Assembly: GCA_002492525.1 (NCBI GenBank)
Contig: DKZA01000012.1
Span: forward strand, 1 to 64,000
Source of the DNA: Lachnospiraceae bacterium UBA7086
GTDB taxonomy: Bacteria > Bacillota > Clostridia > Lachnospirales > Lachnospiraceae
Direction: 5' to 3'
Length of the DNA stretch: 64,000 bases
Shown here: piece after piece, positions 17,689 to 26,770 of the stretch
Layout: every line of letters starts with the position of its first letter
Numbering within the stretch: position 1 is the stretch's first letter
The notes under the pieces: generated by a model
Told to the model about the DNA's origin: nothing
Database searches by the model: none
What the model saw: the letters and a program-made list of their open reading frames with translations, nothing else
Made by a program: the position numbers and the translations under genes

Positions 17689-19383
17689 CTAAAGATCAAA
17701 CGATACTCTCATCATCTCCTGTACAGAAGTAATCCCATCCAAAACATACTTTGTGGCGCTCATTCGCAGAGTGTTCATTCCTTCCTCAAGAGCCTTATTC
17801 TTAATATCCTCCGCCGAACCGTTCTTACTGATAATACTCTTTAAGGGTTGGCTCATTTCCATAATCTCATAAACACCGATACGCCCTTTAAAACCGGTAC
17901 CGTCACACTTGGAGCAGCCACAGGGCTCATAAATTGTCACATCCGCATCCGGTGCAAGCATCAACAGTTCCAATTCTTCCGCATCCGCCTTCTTTTTCTT
18001 TTTACACTCCGGGCAAAGACGGCGCACCAGTCTCTGCGCGATAACACCTACGATAGAATCCGCAATCAGATAAGGCTCTATCCCCATATCCGCCAGACGG
18101 GTGATGGTACTGGCCGCAGAATTAGTATGCAAAGTCGATACCACCAAATGTCCTGTGATAGATGCCTGAACCGCAATGGACGCAGTCTCCTGGTCTCTGA
18201 TCTCACCGATCATGATGATATCCGGATCCTGTCTCAGAATGGAACGCAGGGCGGATGCAAAGGTCAGGTTCGCCTTATTATTGACCTGTACCTGATTGAT
18301 ACCGTCTATATTGGCTTCCACAGGGTCCTCTACCGTGATAATATTAACGTCTTCTTTATTTAATTCGCTAAGAGCCGTATACAGGGTCGTGGACTTACCG
18401 CTTCCGGTAGGTCCTGTCACCAGAAGGATTCCATGGGGATTTTTTAAAATATGATCAAATTTTTTCAGTTCATCAGAGCGGAGTCCTAACTGGCTCTTTT
18501 CTCTGGTCAATGCGTTCTTGGAGGTAAGACGCATAACGATCTTCTCTCCATAGACTGTTGGCAGGATAGACACTCGGATATCAAACTCTCTTCTGTCCAC
18601 CACCTGCGTGATACGGCCGTCCTGCGGTTTCCTTTTCTCAGAGATATCCATACCGCCGATAATCTTGATACGAGCCACAATAGCCGGAAGCAGTCTGATA
18701 CTGTAGGTGGCTTTTTCATAGAGTGCCCCGTCAATACGATACCGGATCCGCACCTGGCGCTCCATGGGTTCGATATGAATATCGGAAGCCCGCTGTCTGA
18801 CTGCCTGGTCGATCATGCCTTTTACCAGCTGTACAATAGGGGAATTATTGACATCCTCACTGTACATATCCTCCTGCTCCATCATCTGGCTTTCTTTTTC
18901 TCTGGTATATTCCTCCAGGGCGGAATTCACTTCCGCCTGTCCATAATAACGGTCAAGCGCCAACATAACGCTGCCGGTAGTAGCTACCACCGGTTCCACC
19001 TGAAGATTGGTAATAATATTAATATCGTCTACGGCCGCCATATCCATAGGATCAGACATGGCCACCCTGAGTACATTCATATTATCGGGAGAATACTCAA
19101 ACGGCAGAGCCTTATGTTTCTTTAAAACATTTGCCGGCACAAGAGAGAGAACCTCCTGCTCAATCTCCACATTCTGTAAATCCACCATGTCATAATGGAA
19201 CTGGTTACTCAGCGCCCTGGCAATATTTTCTTCCGTAGCAAGACCTTCATCCACCAGGGTCTCGCCCAACTTACGGCCGCTGCCTTTTTGCAGTTCCAGT
19301 CCCTTTTGTAACTCTTCTGCCGTTATGACGCCGTTATTGACAAGCACGTCTCCCAAACGCAGTTTTTTCCTGTTATAATCCAT
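17689..19383 (-). CDS. pilB: Type IV pilus extension ATPase
   Basis: GspE/PilB ATPase, 564 residues. Residues 1-60 contain two MshEN-type motifs (RLGDVLVNNGVITAEEL and KLGETLVDEGLATEEN), the module known to bind c-di-GMP in MshE and some PilB proteins. Walker A is GPTGSGKST (324-332). Asp and His boxes include EDPVEANIDGINQVQV and GHLVVSTLHT. Two CxxC-like pairs (CPEC and CSKC, near 460-490) form the zinc site. It drives pilus assembly from the cytoplasm through PilC. The start is ATG at 19383 and a promoter lies upstream. Confidence 0.96.
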   Translation of the reverse strand: MDYNRKKLRLGDVLVNNGVITAEELQKGLELQKGSGRKLGETLVDEGLATEENIARALSNQFHYDMVDLQNVEIEQEVLSLVPANVLKKHKALPFEYSPDNMNVLRVAMSDPMDMAAVDDINIITNLQVEPVVATTGSVMLALDRYYGQAEVNSALEEYTREKESQMMEQEDMYSEDVNNSPIVQLVKGMIDQAVRQRASDIHIEPMERQVRIRYRIDGALYEKATYSIRLLPAIVARIKIIGGMDISEKRKPQDGRITQVVDRREFDIRVSILPTVYGEKIVMRLTSKNALTREKSQLGLRSDELKKFDHILKNPHGILLVTGPTGSGKSTTLYTALSELNKEDVNIITVEDPVEANIDGINQVQVNNKANLTFASALRSILRQDPDIIMIGEIRDQETASIAVQASITGHLVVSTLHTNSAASTITRLADMGIEPYLIADSIVGVIAQRLVRRLCPECKKKKKADAEELELLMLAPDADVTIYEPCGCSKCDGTGFKGRIGVYEIMEMSQPLKSIISKNGSAEDIKNKALEEGMNTLRMSATKYVLDGITSVQEMMRVSFDL

Positions 19384-19454
19384 CTTGATACCCCCGCCTC
19401 AGGATTTTGTATCGCAAGGTCCTGATACCCTTTTTGTACACAATTCTCACATTT

Positions 19455-19483
19455 ATTCTACTCTCTATTCCCATAAGGTGCAA
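19455..19483 (-). promoter_or_regulatory. Candidate pilB promoter
   Basis: TTGCAC (19478-19483) and TAGAAT (19455-19460) are 17 bases apart on the minus strand. The predicted leader is about 65 bases. This would give the pil operon a start separate from comM-dprA. Confidence 0.55.
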
Positions 19484-19498
19484 GTTTTGATTTTCCTT

Positions 19499-20623
19499 TT
19501 ACCATTTGGGACATCTGGCAAAATAGCTCCCGCCCATCTGCTTAACCTCTCCGTCCGCACAAAGCTGTAACAATTCATGCAACAATTGCGGATAGGGCAG
19601 ATGCCTGTGATATGCTTCCCCATATTTTTGCTGCAGCATTTCCGCCGACTGAGGGTTGATATCCATAAGCCTCACAATCTTTTGCTGTTCTTCCGATAAC
19701 AAGGACAGTTTTTGCTGACATCCCGTCTCCTCTGCATGATAATCAGCAAGCAGTTCCTGCAATAATTCCCCTGGTGCAGATACCAATCCGGCCCCCTGTC
19801 TGATCAACCGGTTACATCCACTGCTTAGAGGATCTGTCGCCCTGCCGGGCAGGGCATAGACTTCTCTGCCCTGTTCCAATGCCATATCCACGGTAATCAG
19901 GGTACCGCTCTTGTCCTTTGCCTCAATCACCAGTACCGCATCCGCCAAACCGCTGATAATCCGGTTCCTGGGCGGAAAAAGAATGGCTCTGGGACCAATT
20001 CCCGGCGGATATTCCGAACAGATTCCTCCCTGTTGTACCAGCGTCTCATATAGTTCTTTGTTCTCCCGGGGATAACAAATATCAACGCCGCAGCCCAGTA
20101 CTCCCATGGAATACCCTCCGGCCCGCAAAGCCGCCTGTTGTCCGATACCATCAATTCCTCTGGCCATACCGCTGATAACCTGAACGTTTGCCTTGGCCAG
20201 TTCCGTACCAAATCGGCCGGCCATATACCGGCCATATTCCGTACAGTCCCTGGCTCCTATGAGAGCCACGGTTTTGCATTTTGGCGAGGGCAGTCTGCCT
20301 GCATAGTATAAGACGCAGGGCGGATCGGGAATGTCTTTTAACCGTTCCGGGAATGTCTCCTCTGCCATGCTCACCATACCTATACCTTGGGCCCTCATGC
20401 GCTCGTACTCTCCCTGTACATCATAATCAGCCGCCGATTCTGATACATGTGTTATTTTATTGTGATAGCGCTTAGAGACTTTTTCTTTCAGATTCCCGGA
20501 AACAGCCATCTGATAAATCTCACGCGGCGTGCCGATCTCTTCCAATCCTCTTAGCAGGCCCCTGTTTCCCATACCCACTGCCTGATACAGCCAGTGCACA
20601 TAGGCTTTATCCTCTTCTGTCAT
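19499..20623 (-). CDS. dprA: DNA-processing protein DprA
   Basis: DprA/Smf binds incoming single-stranded DNA during natural transformation and loads RecA. The Rossmann-like core shows VALIGARDC, ISGMARGIDGIGQQAAL and LGCGVDICYPREN, the last being the conserved DprA signature. A winged-helix-like C-terminus is present. The product is 374 residues. The ATG at 20623 has AAAGGAG nine bases upstream; a TTG 21 bases further up overlaps the comM stop and is rejected. It is cotranscribed with comM (14-base gap), and both lie between the pilus motor genes. Confidence 0.95.
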   Translation of the reverse strand: MTEEDKAYVHWLYQAVGMGNRGLLRGLEEIGTPREIYQMAVSGNLKEKVSKRYHNKITHVSESAADYDVQGEYERMRAQGIGMVSMAEETFPERLKDIPDPPCVLYYAGRLPSPKCKTVALIGARDCTEYGRYMAGRFGTELAKANVQVISGMARGIDGIGQQAALRAGGYSMGVLGCGVDICYPRENKELYETLVQQGGICSEYPPGIGPRAILFPPRNRIISGLADAVLVIEAKDKSGTLITVDMALEQGREVYALPGRATDPLSSGCNRLIRQGAGLVSAPGELLQELLADYHAEETGCQQKLSLLSEEQQKIVRLMDINPQSAEMLQQKYGEAYHRHLPYPQLLHELLQLCADGEVKQMGGSYFARCPKW

Positions 20624-20637
20624 ACAATCTGTCTCCT

Positions 20638-22182
20638 TTACCAATACTTATGTTCCATCCCCCTGTAACAGACAGCCTCCGACAAATGCATCTTTCTAAT
20701 TTCACCGCTGTCCGCAAGGTCTGCAATCGTGCGGGCCACCTTGAGAATTCTGTGATAAGCCCTGGCAGATAGTTTCATCTTGACAAACATTTTCTCCATA
20801 TAGCCGGTTTCGGCAGGGCCCAATCTGCAATACTTCTCCACTTCCGCCGCCCCCATATCGCCGTTAAACTGGATTCCGGTCCCGTTAAACCGTTGTTTTT
20901 GTCTCTCTCTTGCCATCAGCACCCGTCCCCGGATATCCCGGCTCCGCTCGCCTGTCGCATGCTTTGCCATATCATGAAACTCCATAGGAACGGCTTCCAC
21001 GCAAATATCCATGCGGTCCAGGATAGGGCCTGATATTCTTCCGAGATAACGCCTGATCTCATAAGGTGTACAGTGACAGCGTTCTCTATCCGGATAGAAC
21101 CCGCAGGGACAGGGATTCATCGCCCCCACCAGCATAAAATCCGCAGGATAAATATAATTGCCGGTGCTTCTGGCTATCTGTACCTTTTTATCTTCCAGAG
21201 GCTGTCTTAAGATATCCAGTGTTTCTCTCTTAAATTCCGCCAGCTCATCCAGAAAAAGGATTCCTCTGTGTGCCAGGCTGATTAAGCCCGGCACAGGAAC
21301 ACGACCGCCCCCTGCCAGAGCCCGGCCCGTAATTGTATGATGAGGATTCAAAAACGGTCTTGTGGTCTTAAGTGATGCGACTGATTGCAAAAGACCCGAA
21401 ATACTATAAATCGAAGATACTTCCAGACTCTCCTCCAGGGAAAGAGGAGGCAGGATTGTGGGAAGGCGCCTGGCCAACATTGTCTTACCGGAACCCGGAG
21501 GCCCTATGATTAAAAGATGATGAAATCCGGCGGCTGCCACCTCTGCAGCCCGTTTCAGGCCCTCCTGCCCGCTTATATCAGCAAAATCAAGATTTTCTGC
21601 ATCCATATTCTGCCGTCTTAGAGCTTCCAGATCCACCTCTTTGTTTTGACAGACGACAGGATGTTTTGTCTCTTTGCCCAGCAAAAAGGCTATGGTATCC
21701 TCCATATTATCCATGCCGATACTTTCCATCTCCTGAATCAAAGCCCCTTCCCATACATTCCCGGCCGGCAGGATACATCTTCTGATACCACATCTGGCCG
21801 CTTCCCGTACAATCGGCAGAACGCCTTTGACCGGTTTCAGTTCTCCGGACAGACTCAGTTCTCCCAATAGCAAAGTATCCGCCGACGCCTCTTTCGGAAT
21901 CCTGGAAAGAGCTGTCATAATCCCTACCGCCACGGGCAGATCAAACATGGTGCCGCTTTTGGGAAGATCTGCCGGTGAGAGATTCACATTAATGCACATG
22001 GGCGGCAGCTTAACGCCTGCGTTTTTCAATGCAACCTTTACCCGTTCTCTTGCCTCCCGCACCTCGCAGCCCGGCAATCCTACGATTTGAAAGCAAGGAA
22101 GCCCCTGGGACACATCCACCTCCACTTGAATCAGGTGGCTGTGCATACCATAAACTGCCCCTGATGTAATTGTACTGAGCAA
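20638..22182 (-). CDS. comM: YifB/ComM AAA+ ATPase (Mg-chelatase-like)
   Basis: 514 residues. An N-terminal Lon-protease-like fold domain (SPADLPKSGTMFDLPVA) precedes an AAA+ core with Walker A GPPGSGKT (near 228) and Walker B LFLDELAEF, then a C-terminal Mg-chelatase domain with Cys-rich NPCPCGFYPDRERCHC. In Vibrio the homologue is a branch-migration helicase that helps integrate transforming DNA. It is followed by dprA. The ATG is preceded by AAGGAGG. A promoter lies about 180 bases upstream. Confidence 0.95.
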   Translation of the reverse strand: MLSTITSGAVYGMHSHLIQVEVDVSQGLPCFQIVGLPGCEVREARERVKVALKNAGVKLPPMCINVNLSPADLPKSGTMFDLPVAVGIMTALSRIPKEASADTLLLGELSLSGELKPVKGVLPIVREAARCGIRRCILPAGNVWEGALIQEMESIGMDNMEDTIAFLLGKETKHPVVCQNKEVDLEALRRQNMDAENLDFADISGQEGLKRAAEVAAAGFHHLLIIGPPGSGKTMLARRLPTILPPLSLEESLEVSSIYSISGLLQSVASLKTTRPFLNPHHTITGRALAGGGRVPVPGLISLAHRGILFLDELAEFKRETLDILRQPLEDKKVQIARSTGNYIYPADFMLVGAMNPCPCGFYPDRERCHCTPYEIRRYLGRISGPILDRMDICVEAVPMEFHDMAKHATGERSRDIRGRVLMARERQKQRFNGTGIQFNGDMGAAEVEKYCRLGPAETGYMEKMFVKMKLSARAYHRILKVARTIADLADSGEIRKMHLSEAVCYRGMEHKYW

Positions 22183-22293
22183 AATTAGTTTCCTCCTTTA
22201 CTGGTTTTTATTTAAAGAACCTTTTAACAAATCTTTTAATGAATCAACTCTGAAATCTTCCGGCGATACGCCGCATGTAGAACTATAGAAAAA

Positions 22294-22352
22294 GTGAATT
22301 TGCTTCGCAAATCAACTTTGCGAGGACTGCTTCACAGCCTCAGAAATAGAAT
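22294..22352 (-). repeat. Dispersed hairpin repeat, copy 1
   Basis: On the minus strand it contains GAGGCTGTGAAGCAGTCCTC, the core hairpin shared with copies near 31451 and 62860, followed by a second short stem. Confidence 0.65.
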
Positions 22353-22364
22353 TCAGATACTGCT

Positions 22365-22393
22365 ATCATGATACTAAGAAATACATTTGTCAA
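22365..22393 (-). promoter_or_regulatory. Candidate comM-dprA promoter
   Basis: TTGACA (22388-22393) and CATGAT (22365-22370) are 17 bases apart on the minus strand. The dispersed repeat copy would lie in the transcribed leader. Confidence 0.5.
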
Positions 22394-22451
22394 CTGTTTT
22401 TTCACAAAAACATGCCACAAGTTACAAAACAGCCTAAACTATGATGCTTTT

Positions 22452-22532
22452 TTGTCCCTTGGACAAGCAGAGAACGCCCCACTGGGCGTTCTCTGGTAGA
22501 AAAATGAGTTGCAAAGCAACCCATTTTTCTAC
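22452..22532. repeat. Three-hairpin cluster downstream of pilT
   Basis: The stems are TTGTCC/GGACAA (22452-22466), an 11-bp perfect stem AGAGAACGCCC/GGGCGTTCTCT (22469-22494) and a 17-bp stem with one mismatch (22496-22532). On the pilT transcript the largest hairpin lies seven bases after the stop region. The descending arm contains U5 but no clean U-run follows, so full termination is uncertain. Confidence 0.7.
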
Positions 22533-22534
22533 AC

Positions 22535-23590
22535 CTACATGACCTTATTCTGCATCCCGTCAGGATCCTGAGCAAACTGTATCGCCATCTCCCTGTCAAT
22601 CTTTCCCTCATAGAAAAGCTGTATGATGGCGTCGTCCATGGTAATCATTCCCATTTTACGGTTGGTCTGCATAACTGTCGCCAGCTGATGCGATTTGCCT
22701 TCCCGAATCAGATTCCTGACCGCATGATTAGCGTGCATGACCTCAAACGCAGCCACACGCCCTTCTCCATCCGCCGTGGGTATAAGCTGTTGGGATATAA
22801 CCGCCTCCAGCACATTGGCAAACTGCACGCGGATCTGCTGCTGTTGATGCGGCGGGAATACATCAATCACACGATCCACGGTACTGGCCGCACCAATCGT
22901 ATGCAGCGTGGACAGCACCAGATGGCCTGTCTCCGCCGCCGTAACCGCCACACTGATGGTCTCAAAATCACGCATCTCACCCACCAGGATCACATCGGGG
23001 TCCTCACGCAGAGCCGCTCTTAAGGCATTGGCATAGCTCTGGGAATCCAGACCGATCTCTCTTTGGTTGACCATCGCCATCTTATGTTGATGCAGATACT
23101 CGATCGGATCTTCCAGGGTAATCACATGAGCGTCTCTCTTATTGTTTATCTTATCAATAATGGCCGCAAGGGTCGTAGATTTACCGCTTCCTGTGGGCCC
23201 CGTTACCAGAATCAGTCCTCTCTTGCGCTCATATAGATTGATAACCGACTCCGGCACACCCAGGACCTCCGGGGACGGCACCTGTGTCCCCACCAGACGA
23301 AGCGCCAGTGCCGCTGACCCTCTCTGCTTGTACACATTGACTCGATATCGCCCCAATTCCGGGATGGAGAAGGACATATCATATTCTCCTCTGTCTTCAA
23401 ACCGCTCTCTTTGTACATCATTCATGATAGAATACGCGATCGCCAATGTATCCTGCGGTGACATTTTAGGATAATCCATGGTAATCAGGTTGCCGTTAAC
23501 GCGCATTTTCGGCGGTATTCCCACTGTGATATGTACGTCCGATGCGCCGGCATCGCATGCAGTATGCATAATTTCAATTATCGTTGGCAT
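22535..23590 (-). CDS. pilT: Type IV pilus retraction ATPase
   Basis: PilT family, 351 residues, typical length. Walker A is GPTGSGKST (131-139). The Asp box is EDPIEYLHQH, followed by REIGLDSQSYANALRAALRE and DPDVILVGEMRD (Walker B), then GHLVLSTLHT. There is no MshEN domain, as expected for PilT. It retracts pili, which powers twitching and DNA uptake. The gene is 40 bases downstream of the HD-GYP gene and 352 bases upstream of comM. Confidence 0.96.
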   Translation of the reverse strand: MPTIIEIMHTACDAGASDVHITVGIPPKMRVNGNLITMDYPKMSPQDTLAIAYSIMNDVQRERFEDRGEYDMSFSIPELGRYRVNVYKQRGSAALALRLVGTQVPSPEVLGVPESVINLYERKRGLILVTGPTGSGKSTTLAAIIDKINNKRDAHVITLEDPIEYLHQHKMAMVNQREIGLDSQSYANALRAALREDPDVILVGEMRDFETISVAVTAAETGHLVLSTLHTIGAASTVDRVIDVFPPHQQQQIRVQFANVLEAVISQQLIPTADGEGRVAAFEVMHANHAVRNLIREGKSHQLATVMQTNRKMGMITMDDAIIQLFYEGKIDREMAIQFAQDPDGMQNKVM

Positions 23591-23630
23591 CTTCTCTTCC
23601 CCTTTTTATGTATATTGTCGTATCCGTTCC

Positions 23631-24761
23631 CTATAAAATCGCAATCTCCACATACTCTGGTTCTTCCACTTCAACGCCCGACTGTTTCAACAGATTGATA
23701 TCCATCACATAACGGTTGTCCAATGTCTTCATAATATCCTTGATCTCCAGATCCTCATACATCTCCGTATCCGCCAGATCTATAACGCTGTTATCTCGAA
23801 ACATCAGTATCATTGGCTGTAAAACATTCTGCTCGTTGGCGGAAAGCACCAACGCTTTTTCACCGGTATTCAACTCCACGCTGACACCCGGTGCCAGAAT
23901 ATTAATAGATTTGATCAGTGCATCCACCACTCTGCTGTCAAAAATCTGAGGATTGTCCAGAAAATATTTCAGGACCGCCACCTCGGATGTGGGTTCTTTC
24001 TCAAACTGTACGGCCGTCATCTTATCGTAGGTCTCTGCCACCGCCAGGATCCTCGCACCGTTGCCCATTCTGATAGAAGAAATATCTTCCCTCGTATTCA
24101 GGCTCATAAGCGCTTTATGCGCCTGCACACAGATACGCTTCACATTGGGTGACGAAGAAAAGGCAGTATCAATCAGATCAAAGCCGCCCACCTTAGCAAC
24201 TTCAATCCTCATTTTCTCCTCCTGTGTCGCATCTTCACTCTCTATCATATCCATCACAGTCAGTTTGCCAATATCATGAACCAGAGCCGCCTGAACAATC
24301 TCTATCTGTTCATCCACCCTTATATTCATAACATGTGTAATCATCGCACAAAGAATCGCCACATTCAGAGAGTGCTTATAAATATAATCTTCCTTGCTGC
24401 GCAGGTTTTGTATAAAATTAATTTTCTTATCCAGATGTCCGTAATTCTTTATAATATTGGCTGCAATCATCTGCATCCTGGAAACACGCCTGGTCTGTAA
24501 TATCTTTTCCAATTCTTCCTGAATTGAAAATACGCACATTGTCTGGAAACGCTCAAAATCAAGATCCGCCTGTGTCATAGGAGGCACGGGTTCTGCCGGC
24601 TCTAAAATAAAAATACCGATCAACCCGAAATTGCGGATACTTTCGATACCCTGCCTTGTCAGTTTAGAATTCCTCTCATATAGCAGGACACCGTTTTTAT
24701 TGTAAATGGGGCGTGCCAGTCTCATTCCCGTCTTTAAATTATCCCTCTTTACAAAAAGCAT
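23631..24761 (-). CDS. HD-GYP-type domain protein with degenerate GYP motif
   Basis: 376 residues. The N-terminal region resembles the domain seen before many HD-GYP domains (LKTGMRLARPIYNKNG). The HD core is present: YKHSLNVAILCAM (His130) and ALVHDIGK (His162-Asp163). The downstream HHE and GYP signatures are not: the region reads VQAHKALMSLN and no GYP is found. HD-GYP enzymes hydrolyse c-di-GMP; this one may have altered metal ligands or act as a sensor. It lies between the sigK-like gene and pilT, so a link to pilus control is likely. Confidence 0.8.
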   Translation of the reverse strand: MLFVKRDNLKTGMRLARPIYNKNGVLLYERNSKLTRQGIESIRNFGLIGIFILEPAEPVPPMTQADLDFERFQTMCVFSIQEELEKILQTRRVSRMQMIAANIIKNYGHLDKKINFIQNLRSKEDYIYKHSLNVAILCAMITHVMNIRVDEQIEIVQAALVHDIGKLTVMDMIESEDATQEEKMRIEVAKVGGFDLIDTAFSSSPNVKRICVQAHKALMSLNTREDISSIRMGNGARILAVAETYDKMTAVQFEKEPTSEVAVLKYFLDNPQIFDSRVVDALIKSINILAPGVSVELNTGEKALVLSANEQNVLQPMILMFRDNSVIDLADTEMYEDLEIKDIMKTLDNRYVMDINLLKQSGVEVEEPEYVEIAIL

Positions 24762-24785
24762 GCCTTTACCCCCTCTCCCTCTGTC

Positions 24786-25430
24786 CTATGTGGTTCCCAG
24801 CGCTTCGTATCCTTCTTTGAGCTTTTCTAACGCCTTCTTCTCTATCCTGGACACATAGCTTCTGGATATTCCAAGCCTGCGGCCAATCTCCCTTTGTGTA
24901 ATTTCCCTTTCACTGGACAACCCGTAACGAAGCATAATGATCGCCTGCTCCCTCTCGGAAAGTCGCTCGTGAATCAATCCGGATAGTCTGCGAAGTCTGT
25001 CTTCCACTTCCATTCTGTCAATCACATCCACCTGCTCCTGTTCTATGATATCGAGCAGATTAATCTCATTTCCTTCCCTGTCCGTGCCAATGGGATCATA
25101 AAGCGATACTTCCCTGGACGTTTTCTTCTTGGCCCGAAGCAGCATCAAAAGCTCATTATCAATACAGCGGGATGCGTAAGTACTGAGTTTCCCTTTCCCT
25201 GCATCAAAAGAATCTATTGCCTTGATAAGACCTATGGTTCCAATGGAGATCAGATCCTCCATATCCTCGTCTACATTCTGATATTTCTTGGCAATATGCG
25301 CCACCAGACGCAGGTTGTGTTCCACCAGGATCTCCTTGGCTTCCTTTCGCTCTTCTTCGCTGCCTGTTTCAAGCCGTCTTAAATACACGGCCTCTTCCTT
25401 CGCAGTTAATGGCTGGCTAAATGTTTTCAA
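24786..25430 (-). CDS. sigK: Sporulation sigma factor, SigK-like
   Basis: Sigma-70 family with regions 2 to 4. The signature NLRLVAHIAKKYQN, DLISIGTIGLIKAIDSFD and the C-terminal helix-turn-helix TQREIGRRLGISRSYVSRIEKKAL closely follow sigma-K, the late mother-cell factor. The start is TTG at 25430; no ATG is in frame before an upstream TAG. The product therefore begins MKTFSQPL and lacks the long pro-sequence of Bacillus SigK. The gene is unbroken. Sigma-E is the closest alternative, but the region-4 wording favours SigK. Confidence 0.85.
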   Translation of the reverse strand: MKTFSQPLTAKEEAVYLRRLETGSEEERKEAKEILVEHNLRLVAHIAKKYQNVDEDMEDLISIGTIGLIKAIDSFDAGKGKLSTYASRCIDNELLMLLRAKKKTSREVSLYDPIGTDREGNEINLLDIIEQEQVDVIDRMEVEDRLRRLSGLIHERLSEREQAIIMLRYGLSSEREITQREIGRRLGISRSYVSRIEKKALEKLKEGYEALGTT

Positions 25431-25546
25431 AAGAAGCCCCCAAAGTCCATTTACTCTATTCTATGACCCTGCGGCTTCTTAAGTGCCTTTCCACCTTTGG
25501 AAAATCAATCCTGTACTTTTTATTATACAAAAACATAGTGTAAAAT

Positions 25547-26743
25547 TCAATATAAAAGAAAGCGGGACATCACATAATTACTGACATCGATCCCTGTATC
25601 CGTCAGTTTCAAACGCCCCTCTTCCTTCTCTATCAGACTCTGAGACATCAATTTTTCGATTACCGGTCCATAGACTTCTTCCATCTGCCTCCCAAATATA
25701 TCATAGAAAGCCCGGCTGTCCACACCGCACATCATACGAAGTCCCAGAAACATATACTCCTCCATCTGCTCTTTGATACTAAGGATCTGCCTTTCCCGCC
25801 ATCTTAAATCCCGCTGGTTTTCCAGCCAGGGGGCAAACGCCATAAAATCTATATCCGTCTCCATACTTTTCTGCATGTTCTCTACATAATCCTTGTATTG
25901 TGCCATCGTTTCCGGTATACGCCACCTGACATCCCATACCATGGAAGACGCTCCCAGGCCAAACCCCGCATAATCCCCGCGCTGCCAGTACACTTGATTA
26001 TGGCGGCACGCATATCCATCTCTGGCATAGTTGGATATCTCATAGCGCTGATATCCCCGTTCTCCCAGAAACTCTTTGGTCATCTGATACATCTCCCGGT
26101 CTTCCTCCTCCGTCGGGAAGTGGTATTGTTCCTTCCTGTCAAATAATACCGTACCCTCCTCCAGTATCAGGCTGTAGGCAGAAATATGCTCCGGCTCAAG
26201 AGCCGTCACACGTTCCAGGCTTTTCCGATAGGACGATATGCTCTGCCCTGGCAGCGCCGCCATCAGATCAATATTAATGTTCCCAAAACCGGCTGTCCTG
26301 GCCATTCTATAGGTCTCCAGGAACGTCTCATAATCATGAATCCTGCCAATCCGTGCAAGTTCCTCATTCTGGGTGGATTGCAGTCCAATGCTAAGACGAT
26401 TAATACCATATGTTATATAACTTGTAAGTTTCTCCGCTGTCACCGTACCCGGATTACATTCCAGGGTAACCTCCGCCCCCTCCGTCATCCGGTAATTTTC
26501 TCTGACCGCCTCCAGGATACGTCCTGTCTCCCCGGCCGGAAGCAGAGAAGGCGTTCCGCCGCCCAAAAAAACAGAGATCACACTGTGATCTCTATAAAAT
26601 ATCGACTGTCCTTTTATCTCCTGTGTTAAATAGTTTACATAACTTTTCATTTCTGCGGCAGACGCTGCAAAAGACAGGAAATCACAGTAGAGACATTTCC
26701 TGGCACAAAAGGGAATGTGAATATAAATACTTAAGTCTCTCAT
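25547..26743 (-). CDS. hemW: Radical SAM heme chaperone HemW
   Basis: 398 residues. The N-terminal IYIHIPFCARKCLYCDF has the CxxxCxxC motif of radical SAM enzymes with the extra Cys pattern of HemW. The GGGTPS motif and VTLECNPGT follow, and a C-terminal HemW domain contains ISNYARDGYACRHNQVYW. These proteins were long annotated as oxygen-independent coproporphyrinogen oxidases, but HemW binds heme. The gene follows lepA at 27 bases, a common arrangement in Firmicutes. Confidence 0.93.
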   Translation of the reverse strand: MRDLSIYIHIPFCARKCLYCDFLSFAASAAEMKSYVNYLTQEIKGQSIFYRDHSVISVFLGGGTPSLLPAGETGRILEAVRENYRMTEGAEVTLECNPGTVTAEKLTSYITYGINRLSIGLQSTQNEELARIGRIHDYETFLETYRMARTAGFGNINIDLMAALPGQSISSYRKSLERVTALEPEHISAYSLILEEGTVLFDRKEQYHFPTEEEDREMYQMTKEFLGERGYQRYEISNYARDGYACRHNQVYWQRGDYAGFGLGASSMVWDVRWRIPETMAQYKDYVENMQKSMETDIDFMAFAPWLENQRDLRWRERQILSIKEQMEEYMFLGLRMMCGVDSRAFYDIFGRQMEEVYGPVIEKLMSQSLIEKEEGRLKLTDTGIDVSNYVMSRFLLY

Positions 26744-26770
26744 CCGTAACGCCTGCCTTATGTCTGATAC

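Larger units (their letters stand above)
22183..22534. other. 352-base intergenic region between pilT and comM
   Basis: No credible gene. It contains three hairpins next to pilT (22452-22532), a minus-strand promoter for comM (22365-22393) and one copy of the dispersed hairpin repeat (about 22294-22352). Confidence 0.7.

Noticed and set aside
22402..22611. 69-codon frame overlapping the pilT end
   Set aside because: It is in another frame of pilT and runs into the hairpin cluster; no coding evidence.
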